Part shown: piece by piece, positions 32,161 through 42,162 of the stretch
How the letters are laid out: each line of letters starts with the position of its first letter
Numbering within the stretch: position 1 is the first letter of the stretch
Source: Lumbricus terrestris
Lineage: Eukaryota > Annelida > Clitellata > Crassiclitellata > Lumbricidae
Assembly: GCA_949752735.1 (NCBI GenBank)
Contig: OX457043.1
Coordinates: 37,012,605-37,076,604 of the forward strand
Direction: 5' to 3'
Length of the DNA stretch: 64,000 bases
Made by a program: the position numbers and the translations under genes
The notes under the pieces: generated by a model
Databases searched by the model: none
Seen by the model: the letters and a program-made list of their open reading frames with translations, nothing else
Told to the model about the DNA's origin: nothing

Positions 32161-32339
32161 GGACTCGGCGACATTTTCATTTCATAGTCATACGCTTCAT
32201 TCTATGGTCAAATCAAATAGACGTCGCATACTTTAAAATTGAAAAGCTGTTCTACCTTTAACAGAAAACTGGAGGAATAATTATCAAATAATAAAAAAAT
32301 CTTATCAGCTAGTATAAAAAGTTTATTGACAAAACTCAC

Positions 32340-32498
32340 TGTTTCTCAAGAACAGCAACCTTTTGTAAGAGATCCTCCACTTCTTGCTTTAATTTATACT
32401 CTTCTGCAGCTGCTGTTGGAAAATTAGGTTCTTTCTTTATAGTATACTTCAAGACTCTGTTTGCACCAAGACTCAAGTCATTTCCATTTGCCTGATCA
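32340..32498 (-). CDS. UXS1: UXS1 stem exon (coiled coil)
   Basis: This 159-nt exon has acceptor TTTTTTGTGTTGTCTAG (AG at 32500-32499) and donor GTGAGT (32339-32334). It enters and leaves in phase 2. It encodes DQANGNDLSLGANRVLKYTI, then EEYKLKQEVEDLLQKVAVLE, K and the first two bases of Q. The heptad-like acidic/Leu segment matches the lumenal stem that follows the membrane anchor in UXS1. From memory, the human segment is ELKIESKIEEMVEPLREKIR followed by DLEK. Phase and sequence both run on into exon 15181-15238, about 17.1 kb away. The upstream exon carrying the signal anchor is not identified. The N-terminal part of this exon is divergent, so the acceptor choice rests on the splice signal and phase. 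Confidence 0.85.
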
Positions 32499-32757
32499 CT
32501 AGACAACACAAAAAATTTACAGCCAGGGTTAACTTGCATTTCAAATTGTTAAGCGGAATTATTTCAATATGCTTTGAGATTTTTCAGTTATCCACCATTT
32601 ATCTAAACACAAGACAAAGCTGCAATTTGGCCTTAGAAAACTTCATCTTACAGAGCACTTTCTGGACTTCTACAATTTCTTCAGCTTGAGTTTTGAAATA
32701 TATGGGTCTAGGACTTTACTTACATACATACATATTACACACATACATGCATGCATA
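32499..32757. other. UXS1 intron side, nothing further
   Basis: Polypyrimidine/acceptor region of the stem exon, then AT-rich sequence and ACATACAT repeats at about 32720-32760. Confidence 0.5.
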
Positions 32758-32779
32758 CACTGAACCTAAATACATAGGA

Positions 32780-32850
32780 GATGGGGGGGGTAATGGCAGG
32801 GGGTAATGTCCTATGGGGGGGAATGGTCAGGGGTAATGGCGGGGGGTAAA
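32780..32850. repeat. G-run cluster (GGGGTAATGG)n
   Basis: Repeated GGGGGG...GGTAATGG runs, about five. Potential G-quadruplex sequence on the plus strand. Confidence 0.7.
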
Positions 32851-32939
32851 GTCCGGATACCGAAATATATATGCCTTATTTTATTGGTTAATTAATTAAT
32901 ACCCACACATACCCAACACCCCCCCCCCACCCAGTTACA

Positions 32940-34866
32940 AAGGAAGTAGGAGCTACACAGAATGGTTATCAGATGCAACGATCAAGCTTATGGATGAAAG
33001 AAGGATGTACAAAAGCAGAAGGAAAGAGAGTCATGCAATGGCGAAGCATCACAACTACTTGTGCCGTATGGTTAGGAAAAGTGGGAGAGAGGACAAAGAG
33101 AGAGATTCATACAAGGAATATGCAGCAACGTCGAAGAGAGCAGAGCTGGAAAGAGCAGTGTATGAGGGCATATGGAAAATCACACGGGAGTATGCCCCAG
33201 GGTGAAGGCAGTGAAAGATGAAAACGGTAGAGTACTATCGGATCCAGAGGATGTAAAGAGGAGATGGAAGGATTACTTTGATAAGCTGTACAACGACGCG
33301 AACAGAACAGATGATGAATATCTAGAAAACATCGCGGTGGTGGACAACATGGAAAGCATACCAACTTTGGGAGAGGATGAGGTAGAGGCGGCTATCGAAA
33401 GAATGAAGCTCCGGAAGGCGCCGGGCCTGGATAATATCACAGCGGAGGAACTGCAGGCAGGAACAGAAGGAATGGGATTAAAAATCATACACAGATTATG
33501 CAAGATGGTGTGGGAAAGTGAACAGACTGGGAACGATTCATCATAATCCCGATACACAAGAAAAAGGACAGGTTAGACTGTTCAAATTACAGAGGGATTA
33601 GTCTTCTATGTCACTATGGCAAAGTCTTCTCAACAATCATACTGCAAAGAACAAGGAAGAGAACAGAGGAGATCCTATCAGAGGCACAAGCGGGGTTCAG
33701 AGGGAACAGAAGCACAATCGACCAGATTTTCACCTTAAGACAGATAGCGGAAAAGTACGACGAATTTGGGAAAGACTTTTATGTGTGCTACATAGATTTC
33801 AGGAAGGCTTTTGACAGCGAGTGGAGGAAGGGGTTGTGGAGAGTAATGAGACATTACGGATACCCGGAGAAGATAGTGAGACTGCTGGAAAGCACGTACA
33901 GAGATACTTTTAGTGCCGTGAGAGATGTCAGAATGGTTCAGGACTATTGTAGGGGTACTACAGGGATGTGTTCTGTCGCCACTTTTGTTCAACATCTTCT
34001 TGGAGCTGATAATGGCCATGGCATTGGAGGGGACAGAGGAGGGAGTGGTGATAGGAGGAGAACTGATAAGCGATCTGAGATTTGCAGATGACATTGCGCT
34101 ACTGGGGGAGAAGGAGGAGGGTTTGCAGGATTCGCTGACGAGAGTTGTGCAGGTAAGCAAAAGAATGGGTATGTGCATCGATGTGCAAAAAACGGGAATA
34201 CATTGGGAGAGAAGGGACACGGCTTGGATTGAATGTGGATGGCCAAATACTGGAGCAAAAGGAGAGTTTCGTGTATCTGGGAGGTCTTATCGATGCACAC
34301 GGGGGATCAGTAAAGGACGTTGAAAGAAGAATTGGGCTCGCTAGAGGAATATTGCAGAGATTGCATAGGATCTGCAGATTGAAGGAAATTAGCAAGACCA
34401 CCAAGGTGCAAATATATGAGACCTTGGTGCTGACCATGCTGTTATACAACTCAGAGACGTGGACGCTGAAGGAGTCACAGAAAAGACGGTTAAGGGTATT
34501 CGAAATGACGGGCCTGCGACGGATAGAAGGGGTCACAAGGAGGGAAAGGATACGAAACACGGAAATACGCAGCAGACTGGATACAACGAGACATTGTGGA
34601 CAGGATTCAGATCAGAAGAATGCGGTACTTCGGACATGTCGTCAGAATGCAAAGTGGAAGATACCCAAAGGTGGCACTGCAAGGATATGTGCATGGGAAG
34701 AGGAGAAGAGGCAGACCCAGGAAGCGATGGATGGATGTGGCAGAAGAGGACTGCGTGAGGATGGGACTAACGTGGGAGAGGTGGCATGGAGAGCACAGGA
34801 CAGGGACGACTGGAGGCTGTCCATAAAGGAGCGGGTGATGCGGGCGGAAGCTTCGCCAGGGTCATA
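32940..34866 (+). pseudogene. RTE-like LINE, near-complete reverse transcriptase region
   Basis: This is the longest LINE here. Frames join as: pre-RT region with ERAVYEGIWKITREYAPG; MKLRKAPGLDNITAEEL; FIIIPIHKKKDRLDCSNYRG then ISLLCHYGKV; AGFRGNRSTIDQIFTLRQ; block A DFYVCYIDFRKAFDSEW; SEWFRTIVGVLQGCVLSPLL; catalytic LRFADDIALLGEK; SFVYLGGLIDAHGGSVKDVE; LTMLLYNSETWTL; RRMRYFGHVVRMQSGRYPKV; and RRRGRPRKRWMDVAEEDC. At least four frameshifts, near 33180, 33540, 33900 and 34190, inactivate it. No endonuclease domain is seen, so it is 5'-truncated. The order and the FADD active site match the LINEs at 6541 and 12243, but sequence divergence suggests another subfamily. Confidence 0.92.
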
Positions 34867-34869
34867 AGT

Positions 34870-35180
34870 CAAGTCATACCCAAACACATCAGTACAAACA
34901 CATAAAAAGTATAACATAATTATAACAGATATATGTACAGTTTAACTGTAACTTATGCACAATATTGATGAAGAAAAGTTATCTGACCAATGAGTCTGGC
35001 CCATTTATAAAGTCGATAAACAATAATAATGCAGGCATTGCTACATTAACAAAAAGAAATTTATTTAAAGTGAACACAGAATTTATAGAATAGACAGGAA
35101 GGGGGGGACCTGGTAGCGCATTGGGGGAACCCGGTAGCGCATTAGTAGTGTAAGTATACAGGAGCCAGGACAATGGAGGG
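34870..35180. other. Nothing identified
   Basis: GGTAGCGCATT appears twice near 35113-35146, possibly a scrap of the SINE head seen at 60842. No gene. Confidence 0.4.
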
Positions 35181-35181
35181 A

Positions 35182-35508
35182 TGATTGCTAATGAAGTGCT
35201 ACGCCCCCTTCGCTAATGGGCTCTTGAGCCACGCCCTCTTTGCTAATGGGCTTCTAGGCCACGACCCCCCCTTGGCTAATGAGCTGCTGAGCCACGCCCC
35301 CTTGGCCTGATGGGCTATTACGCCAATGATCTATTAATTAACTATTATACTAATCCGCCGAGCTATTACGTTAATTATCTATTATACTAATCCGTCCACC
35401 GCGCTAATCCGCCGCGCTATTACGCTAATGATCTGTTAGGGGTTATTATGCTGATTATCTATTATGGTAATCCGCCTGCAGCGATAATCCACCGGGCTAT
35501 TAACCCCT
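35182..35508. repeat. Degenerate GCTAATGGGCT / CTATTACGCTAAT repeat
   Basis: First half: GCTAATGGGCT...GCCACGCCCCCT about every 40 bp. Second half: GCTATTACGCTAATGATCTA variants about every 50 bp. The change of unit is gradual. Non-coding. Confidence 0.75.
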
Positions 35509-35639
35509 TTACTGTGTAATTTTTTAGTTCTAAATGTTTCGCACACTGTGGAATTGTTTTTTGAAGAAATCGCGAAAAAGTTAAATTTTTTCTTCATTGC
35601 AAATATCAAGTTTTTGTAAGCCCAACAAGCAGTGGTAGT

Positions 35640-36545
35640 CGAAGCAGTGGTAGTAGTAGTAGTAGTACTAGTACTAGTCGTAGCAGTAGTTGTAGTAGCA
35701 GTAGTAGTACTAGTTGTAGCAGTTGTAGTAGTAATGATAGTAGCAGTAGTAGTATACTACTACTAGTACAACTACTCCTACTACTGCCAATACCACTACT
35801 ACTACTGCTACGACTACCACTGCAGTCTGTAGTAGTAGTGGTGGTGGTGGTGGTGGTGGTGGTGGTGGTGGTGGTGAAGCTGCTGCTGCTACTGCTACAA
35901 CTACTACTACTAGTACTGCCATTACTACTACTAGTACAAGTACTTCTAGTAGTGGTAATAGTAGTAGCAGTAGCAGTAGTAGTAGTAGTGGTGGTGGTAT
36001 TAGTAGTAGTATTACAAGTAGTAGTACAGCAGTACTAGTAGTACAAGTAGTAGTAGTAGTAGTGCAAGTAGTAGTAGTAGTAGTACTAGAAGTACAAGAA
36101 GTAGTAGTACTAGTAGTATTGCTAGTAGTACTGGTAGTACTGATAGTCCTAGTAGTACTACTAGTACTAGAACTACTAGTACTATTAGCACTAGTACTAA
36201 CAGTAATAGTACTAATAGCACTAGTTTTAGTAGTACTGGTACTAGTATAACTAGTACCATAGTAATAGTACTAGCAGTACTAGTACTTCCAGTACTACTA
36301 CTGGCAATACAACTACTACTACTAGTACTAATAGTACTAGTAGTAATAGTCCTAGTAGCACTTGTAGTAGTAGTAGTAATGGTAGTACTAGTAAGAGCAG
36401 AACCAGTACTAGTACTAGTTCTAGTAGCACTTGTGAAGTAGTACTAGTAATAGCAGTGCTAGCACTAGTAGTACTAGTAGTGCTAGTGCTAGTAGTGCTA
36501 ATTCTACTAGTCCTAGTACTAGTAGTACTAGTACTCATAGCACTA
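35640..36545. repeat. (AGT/GTA)n triplet expansion with ACTAGT
   Basis: About 900 bp of GTAGTAGTACTAGTACTAG-type triplets. Frames such as poly-Val or Ser/Thr repeats are artefacts. Confidence 0.96.
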
Positions 36546-36717
36546 GTTTCTTTTTAAACACACAAAACTATAGAAAGTTTACTTTTCTTACAATATCATG
36601 AAAGATAAAATTGCACTGTTTTAAAAACCACGATTTGTGGACCCTACTCAGAGTATGCCTATACATGAGGTTAGTATGTGAAGGTTCATTGGAATTCTGC
36701 TTCATTCGTGATAGGTC

Positions 36718-37830
36718 GTGCGGTCTTTCATCTATCCGGTTTTTGTCACTCCGCCGATGTCTACCCAGCTACAGGACCAGTACGCGTTCCGCCCGACCGG
36801 TTCCACAACAGCAGCCCTCATCTCCATCTTGCACCATGTCACCGCCCTTCTTGAGGACAATCCCTATGTCTCGATCATCTCCCTAGACTTCTCTAAAGCT
36901 TTTGACTCTGTTAGGCACTACACTCTCGCTGAAAAACTCTCTAAACTTGAACTTCCTGACGCAATATACAACTGGCTCATAAACTTTCTATCGGAACGAA
37001 GACATACCACAAAGTTCGCCGGGTTCACCTCCAGAACTGCTTATATCAACTCAAGCGTGGTTCAGGGGTCGGGAGTGGGACCTTCCTCCTATGTCGTGAC
37101 AGCCTCAGACCTGAGACCAGTACTCACCGAAAACAAGATTGTCAAGTATGCCGACGATACCTACTTATTGGTTGGAGCCAAAAAGCAGCTTACAATTACC
37201 GCCGAGCTGGCCCAGATAGCGGAATGGGCGCAACGAAACAACCTGCAGCTTAACCCAACCAAGTCGCGAGAGATGCTGGTTACTCGCAGTCGCATCCAGT
37301 ACACTCCTGATCTGATCTCCGGAGTTCAGAGGGTCAATGCGATGAAAATCTTGGGTGTGACCTTCCGGAGTGATCTACGAGCTTCGGGGCATGTCGACGA
37401 GGTGCTTGAGGCATGCTCTCGCTCACTCTACGCCCTGAGGGTTTTGCGGACTCATGGCCTGCCTGCTGACGCCTTACACGTGGTAACGAAGGCCACAACT
37501 GTTGCCCGCCTCATGTACGCCGCCCCTGCCTGGTGGGGGTCTACTACGGAAGGAGATCGGTCGCGCTTGGATCGTTTCTTGCGCCGAATCCAGCGGATGG
37601 GATTTCTACCTGATGCCTCGCCCTCTGCTGCTGATATGGTTGAGGAATCTGACGAGCGCTTGCTCCGCGCCGTCATATGGAACAGTTGCCATGTCCTTCG
37701 CGACCAATTTCCCCAAATGACCAGTACGGTTTACAACCTTCGACCCCGACGTCATAATTTCCAGCTCCCGCACAAGGACAACATAAACTTTATTTCCAGA
37801 GTCCTCTACAAGAACGCTTACAACCATTAA
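36718..37830 (+). CDS. CR1-like LINE reverse transcriptase, intact 370-codon frame
   Basis: This uninterrupted frame encodes YAFRPTGSTTAALISILHHV, the catalytic ISLDFSKAFDSVRHYTL, QGSGVGPSSYVVTASDLRP, the active site VKYADDTYLLVGAKK, IAEWAQRNNLQLNPTKSREM, MKILGVTFRSDLRASGHVDE, LMYAAPAWWGSTTEGDRSRL and a C-terminus IWNSCHVLRDQFPQ...LYKNAYNH. Both aspartate motifs are intact. The endonuclease and the first RT blocks are missing, so it is a 5'-truncated but young copy. The first ATG is within former ORF2. The 3' UTR runs to about 37980, with AATTAAACGATTATCTATAT at its end. The same family is fragmented at 1175-1250, 2303-2400 and 4225-4800. Assignment to CR1 within the Jockey superfamily is by eye. 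Confidence 0.88.
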   Translation: MRSFIYPVFVTPPMSTQLQDQYAFRPTGSTTAALISILHHVTALLEDNPYVSIISLDFSKAFDSVRHYTLAEKLSKLELPDAIYNWLINFLSERRHTTKFAGFTSRTAYINSSVVQGSGVGPSSYVVTASDLRPVLTENKIVKYADDTYLLVGAKKQLTITAELAQIAEWAQRNNLQLNPTKSREMLVTRSRIQYTPDLISGVQRVNAMKILGVTFRSDLRASGHVDEVLEACSRSLYALRVLRTHGLPADALHVVTKATTVARLMYAAPAWWGSTTEGDRSRLDRFLRRIQRMGFLPDASPSAADMVEESDERLLRAVIWNSCHVLRDQFPQMTSTVYNLRPRRHNFQLPHKDNINFISRVLYKNAYNH

Positions 37831-37985
37831 ATCATTCAATCTCATTAACAATGATCTTTTTAGTAAGACGTTTTAATTTCATTTTATGATGTTTGTCTTT
37901 CTTGATGTCACCATGTAACCAGGCTGCGGTGTGTCAACCTGGACGTTTTTCACGAATTAAACGATTATCTATATAGGTCAATTAG
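37831..37985 (+). mobile_element. 3' UTR of the CR1-like LINE
   Basis: Follows the TAA of the RT frame. It ends AACGATTATCTATATAGG, a short (ATCT)-type tail. Confidence 0.7.
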
Positions 37986-38640
37986 AAGTTCGTATAATCT
38001 CAGTTAGAACTTAGAAGAGTTGGCTGCTTTTCACCTTCATTGAGTGGTTTCGTGTCCTATTATCGTAATTCATGAAAAGGAAGCATTTAACCAAGTTCGC
38101 TTTCAGGTCGTGAAAATGATTTGCTATTACTGAACGATGGTTTCCTCGAGAACCATTAAAAATCATGTGAGTTTGGAAAGCATTCCATGTTTCTAAACTA
38201 AATAAAAAACTTTAGAACTCCAGCTAGTGCACGTAGAAGTCACGAAAGTTTGGCAAATTTTCACACAAACAAATTAAAATAATTATTTTTTGCTATTGCC
38301 ACATGATCAGACTTGGCGATTCTTTTAAACTTCAGTTTTACAGTGCTCTGGCTAGTTTGGTTTCGAGGAGATAACGATAACAAAGATGACTGCGTCTCTG
38401 TTCAGACTAAGGCCTAAAGCTCTGACCTACATTACGTTCAGCAGTGATGTCTAAGCTTATACAAACTACATAATAGGCTAATTATTGGATTGCTAATAAT
38501 CACTGAAAGGTCGGGTGAGGACAAAACACAAAAGACGACAGACGCTAGTTTCAAGCTTCCAGTGCATTTTCAAAAGCTGCTTGAAATGTTGTATTACAGT
38601 AAAAATTTCCCCCAAAAAGTTATTTTTTCCTCAACTTCTC
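37986..38640. other. Nothing identified
   Basis: AT-rich intergenic or intronic DNA. Confidence 0.5.
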
Positions 38641-38705
38641 GCGGAACCCTTGAGCTAGCCCTGCGGAACTCAGGGGTTCCGCGGAACCCCCTTTGGGAAA
38701 CGCTG
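38640..38705. mobile_element. hAT right-terminus fragment
   Basis: GGGGTTCCGCGGAACCCCCT then TTGGGAAACGCTG. The terminal TTTGGGAAACGCTG mirrors the left end of the element at 14116. The left end is not found. Confidence 0.55.
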
Positions 38706-38904
38706 TGATAAGATATGCTAATTCTCAAAAAGTTCAATTAATATTTCTTCGCAACTCCTATGTAATTATACTGTCAAATCGAAATTATATAAATTTGAGT
38801 TCAGCTTGGAGCTGTCCATTATAATTTTTTTTAAATAAAGGAAAAACTGTTTAAGCAAATTTTGTCCAGTGAGACAACAATATTCACTGACGGTCTTGCA
38901 TGTT

Positions 38905-38985
38905 AAAGGTTGAGAGCAGCTCTGATGAGTTTTCTTGAAAAAGCATTAAATAAACAAGTAATTATATTTACAATGCCAATAATTA
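38905..38985 (+). mobile_element. L2-type LINE/SINE 3' tail
   Basis: TTGAGAGCAGCTCTGATGAG, TTTTCTTGAAAAAGCATTAA and an A/T-rich end. A diverged version of the tail at 2240-2302. Confidence 0.55.
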
Positions 38986-39127
38986 TAAACTGACCTGTGC
39001 TTATCTTCACTCTTCTCAAGTCCATTTGTGTAAACTAAAACAAACAAACCATTTGGTTAGCAGCATAACATCATTCACCAAGCTAAAATTTTCGCGCAAC
39101 AAATTATATGCATTAATTACTATTATT

Positions 39128-39957
39128 GCTACTGGGGGCCACGGTGGGGGCTGCGAAAACCCTAATTTTCGTTATAAATTTTCATTCCCTTCCCATAGTT
39201 TCACAGTTAGACAGATTTTTTGCGGGCCACCTCGCCTCTACTCAGGCCACACCTCGGCCTGCAGGGGCCGGGTGGGGCATGGGTTGGGGTGGGAGGCGTA
39301 GGGACGGTGGGGAAGAATTTTTTCGGAAAACAGAAATTTTACGGGTGGCGTACCGGCCGAGGTCGGAGTGTGGTGTGGTGGGTGGGGTGGAATGGGGTGG
39401 GATGGAGGGTGGGGGATGGTGGTTGGAGGTGGACATGGTGGGGGTAGGTGTGGAAGGGTGTGGGGGGAGTGGGGGTGGGATGGGCGTGGGATGGGCGTGG
39501 GGTTCGGAGAGGGGGTGGATGGTGGACCGCGTGGGGGTGGGTGGGAAGGGGGTGGGGTGTGGGGTAGTGGGACGAGGTGGGTGGGTGTGGGGGAGTGGGG
39601 TGGGGTGGGAATTGAGGCGGGATGGGTGGGGTTGTGGGGGGAGTGGGGTGTGGTTTGGGGAGGGGTGGGGTGGAGGGTGGATGGTGGTGGTGGGTGGGGT
39701 GTGGGGTAGTGGGAGTAGGGAGGGGATGGGGTGGATGTGGGGGAGTGGGGTGGGGGTGGGGATGGGTGCGGGATATGGGGATTGGAGGATAATTTTTCCG
39801 AAAACCCAGATTTCACGGGTGGCGTACCGGTGGAGGTCGGAGTGTGGTGTTGTGGGGTGGGGGTGGGATGGGGTGGGGTGTGGTGAGGTTGTGGCCGGGA
39901 GCGGGTCATATCCTAAATTTCTCGGGCAACGTCGGGTACCCCAGCTAGTTAAAAATA
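39128..39957 (-). mobile_element. GC-rich dispersed repeat, second copy
   Basis: On the minus strand it starts CTAGCTGGGGTACCCGACGT then TGCCCGAGAAATTTAGGAT, as at 27566. A CCCACCCC-rich tract of about 600 bp follows, with two TACGCCACCCGT...CCGAAAA blocks. The Gly/Trp and Pro/His frames on either strand are compositional. Confidence 0.75.
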
Positions 39958-39989
39958 TAACGTAAATTAACGTTACGTAGAATCTATTA

Positions 39990-40145
39990 ATAGCGGCCCC
40001 CGATTGTACAGTATCGCCGTCCGCCATTTTTTAGAGAGGCGTTTACGACGTCACAATGCATATGTTGCCTAGCAACGTTTTAAAGACGATCATTTCACTG
40101 CATTAACTTAAGTGTGAAGTAGTTCTGTCAAAATGGCGCTGACCA
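39990..40145. promoter_or_regulatory. Promoter-like zone: X-box, CRE-like site, ATGGCG starts both ways
   Basis: GTTGCCTAGCAAC at 40064-40076 fits the RFX X-box consensus. CGACGTCA at 40046-40053 is one base off a CRE. On the minus strand AAAAAATGGCGGACGG places an ATG (40027-40025) in a TISU/YY1-type context. On the plus strand TCAAAATGGCGCTG does the same at 40134. CpGs are locally frequent. No downstream exon is proven for either direction. The minus-strand start faces the UXS1 exons, 7.5 kb away. Confidence 0.5.
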
Positions 40146-40268
40146 GAAAAACTAGTCAACAGGCAGGAAAGCAATTCGACGTACTTTTTGTTTGTTATAC
40201 TGTGCTACTATTACACTTACCGGGGAAAAAATATGTTAAAATAATACTGTTCCGAAAGCTATGTTAAA
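40134..40268 (+). other. Short ORF from an ATGGCG start, 44 codons
   Basis: Reads MALTRKTSQQAGKQFDVLFV then CYTVLLLHLPGKK and on to a stop near 40266. It has one hydrophobic stretch. I do not recognise it; it may be a first exon or chance. Confidence 0.25.
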
Positions 40269-40544
40269 AGCAATTTTAGTAAACAGAAATCACTTACTAA
40301 TGACGAGCAACGTCAACGTTAGAACGGAAAACATATACGATGACTGCGATCGTTCCATTGTAAAACGAAATAGGCCAAAACTAAATCAGTTACCTTCTGA
40401 ATACAATGTCATGTATGGTTATAAAGGGCGGAGCCGCAAAACGAACGATATCTAATGAAACAAGATTGGACCGTAATCGCAGATGTCTTACATTTAATAT
40501 ATGATGTCTATGGTTGTAATTGAAAAACTAAAGATTTTATATTC

Positions 40545-40630
40545 ACCCCTTGCCTAATGACGTAACGGCTCATTTGCATAATGGCCTGCGCCATATTGGT
40601 TCGCAGGCAATGCTTGTTGACATTGGATAC
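40545..40630. promoter_or_regulatory. Second promoter-like cluster
   Basis: TGACGTAA (CRE-like), ATTTGCAT (octamer) and GCGCCATATTGG (CCAAT box reversed, YY1-like) lie within 70 bp, just ahead of the ORF at 40633. Confidence 0.4.
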
Positions 40631-40632
40631 GT

Positions 40633-40760
40633 ATGCGAATGGCGCTTATTATAAAAATGATTTTCTGTGTTTTCACTGTTTTGTCTGCGGCAAACTTACT
40701 GTCAGAGATAAAGGTTCAATTAGAGAAGTCCAAAGTACACGAGCTTGAATGTCGAGGTTA
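40633..40760 (+). CDS. Possible first exon of a Golgi type II membrane enzyme
   Basis: Two in-frame ATGs (40633 and 40639, the latter in GCGAATGGCGC) open a 42-codon frame. It begins MRMALIIKMIFCVFTVLSAA and continues NLLSEIKVQLEKSKVHELEC R G before TAA. A short basic head, a hydrophobic segment of about 17 residues and an amphipathic Leu/Glu/Lys stem are what one expects of a signal-anchored Golgi enzyme. The stem QLEKSKVHELE resembles, from memory, the start of heparan sulfate 2-O-sulfotransferase (KLEESRSKLE). A weak donor (CGAG|GTTAAC, GT at about 40757) would remove the stop. No downstream exon is found in the window, so identity and reality are uncertain. UXS1 is excluded because its exons are on the other strand. 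Confidence 0.3.
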
Positions 40761-41990
40761 ACGCGAGAAGAGCATCGGCGGCTAAAAACTACAGCCAGAG
40801 ACATGCAATCGATCGCAAGCAAAATAGGCCTAATGTAACTAATGCTGTGTCAGTCCAATTATACGATCTAACCTAAAATCTACAAAAAGAGTAGGCCTAG
40901 TTAATAATTTTGTAGATAAATTGCCAGAAGACAAGTAGCCTAAATTCAGGATTAGAATCGACGTCAAGAAGGGATTTTAAAAAAATAAATGTAAGTTCCA
41001 GTAACTTGGGCCTACGTATACCAGAGTAAGCAGACTTATGAGCCCAGCACGAGCGATGTTGAAAGTTAACCTACAAAATTATAAGCGACATCGTGCATGC
41101 ATGCAGATTACAAAATTTAATGTCAATTTATGAAATGATTAAGTCGGCTGCCGGACAGCAGAACTTAGCCCAAACGATTTACTCTGCTGATATTTAAGCA
41201 GTTCCAGAACACTGGTCACAAAGTCGTAGAAAATAGCACATGTCATGTCAAAATTGATGTGTAGGCCTATTGACAGTTCCGCTTTTACAAGGTCGATGCT
41301 CAGCTAGGTTTAATTGCGATTGCTAGACAACAGGTCGTCCATAATGCCGAACGCTCTCTCGCAAAAAGCATTAAAACGGAATGAGAGAATATAGGCCTAC
41401 GAAGGACAAAATATGCTAGGCCTATACTGAGTACGTATCAGAGGTTTGTAAAGTTTTGAAACTTCAAACAAGCGCTGTCCAACATTTGATGTTCAGCCAA
41501 CAACGTCAAATTCATCGAACAATCTATTAAGTTTAGTGTGCAAAATAAGAACAATATTGTGGAATGTGGGTCCTAACAGCAAATTCCCGGACAATTTGGG
41601 ATCAGTCCGGGACACGGGACACACAGGGCCAATTCCGGGATTGTCCCGGCGAATCCGGGACGGTTGGCAGCCCTATGTACGTTGGAAGAAGCCCAGCCAT
41701 GTATACAGACCGTGAAGCAGCAAAAAGCATAGATCGACCTAGGCCTACTTGTTAATTATAGCAGATTTGGGCTCCGGCCGAAATTCGCTTCAGGGATTCG
41801 GGTCGATCCAGGCTGGATGGTGTTTAGACCGATATATCTATTAAGGCATAGGCCTATGGATAGATCAATAGGCCTATGACGATAACTTTATTCCATCAAC
41901 TAACAATTCACCGTGTAACGGCGTGTAGCCTACGTTGACAACAGTTCACAGCTGTACACCAATATGGCCGACCACATAGGCCACGCCCTT
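40761..41990. other. Intergenic, rich in TAGGCCTA; one hAT terminus
   Basis: At least six TAGGCCTA-type motifs. 41595-41680 has CCGGGAC/CCCGG clusters ending GGACGGTTGGCAGCCCTA, which looks like a hAT right end whose partner is not seen. No gene. Confidence 0.5.
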
Positions 41991-41999
41991 TTGCAATCC

Positions 42000-42162
42000 C
42001 AGAATACGAATTGTAATTGTATTTGTAACTGTAATCGTACATTTATATAGCGCCACCTCAAGAGAACTCTTCAGAGGCGCTCCCGACCTGACGCCAAACC
42101 ACAATCAAAGAGAATGGTTTCAAACGCTTGCGGCAAAGGGGCAAAGAAAGACAAAGAAGTTC
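42000..42162 (-). mobile_element. L2-type LINE 3' end
   Basis: The minus strand reads TTTGATTGTGGTTTGGCGTC, GGTCGGGAGCGCCTCTGAAG, GGCGCTATATAAATGTACGA and (TTACAG/TTACAA)n. Sister of 7352-7555. Confidence 0.8.

Noticed and set aside
35110..35150. SINE head (GGTAGCGCATT twice)
   Set aside because: Too short, with no B box.
39126..40027. 279- and 261-codon Gly/Trp- and Pro/His-rich frames
   Set aside because: Compositional translation of the G-rich dispersed repeat. The first codons of the minus frame (MADGDTVQ) are noted only as part of the promoter-like zone.
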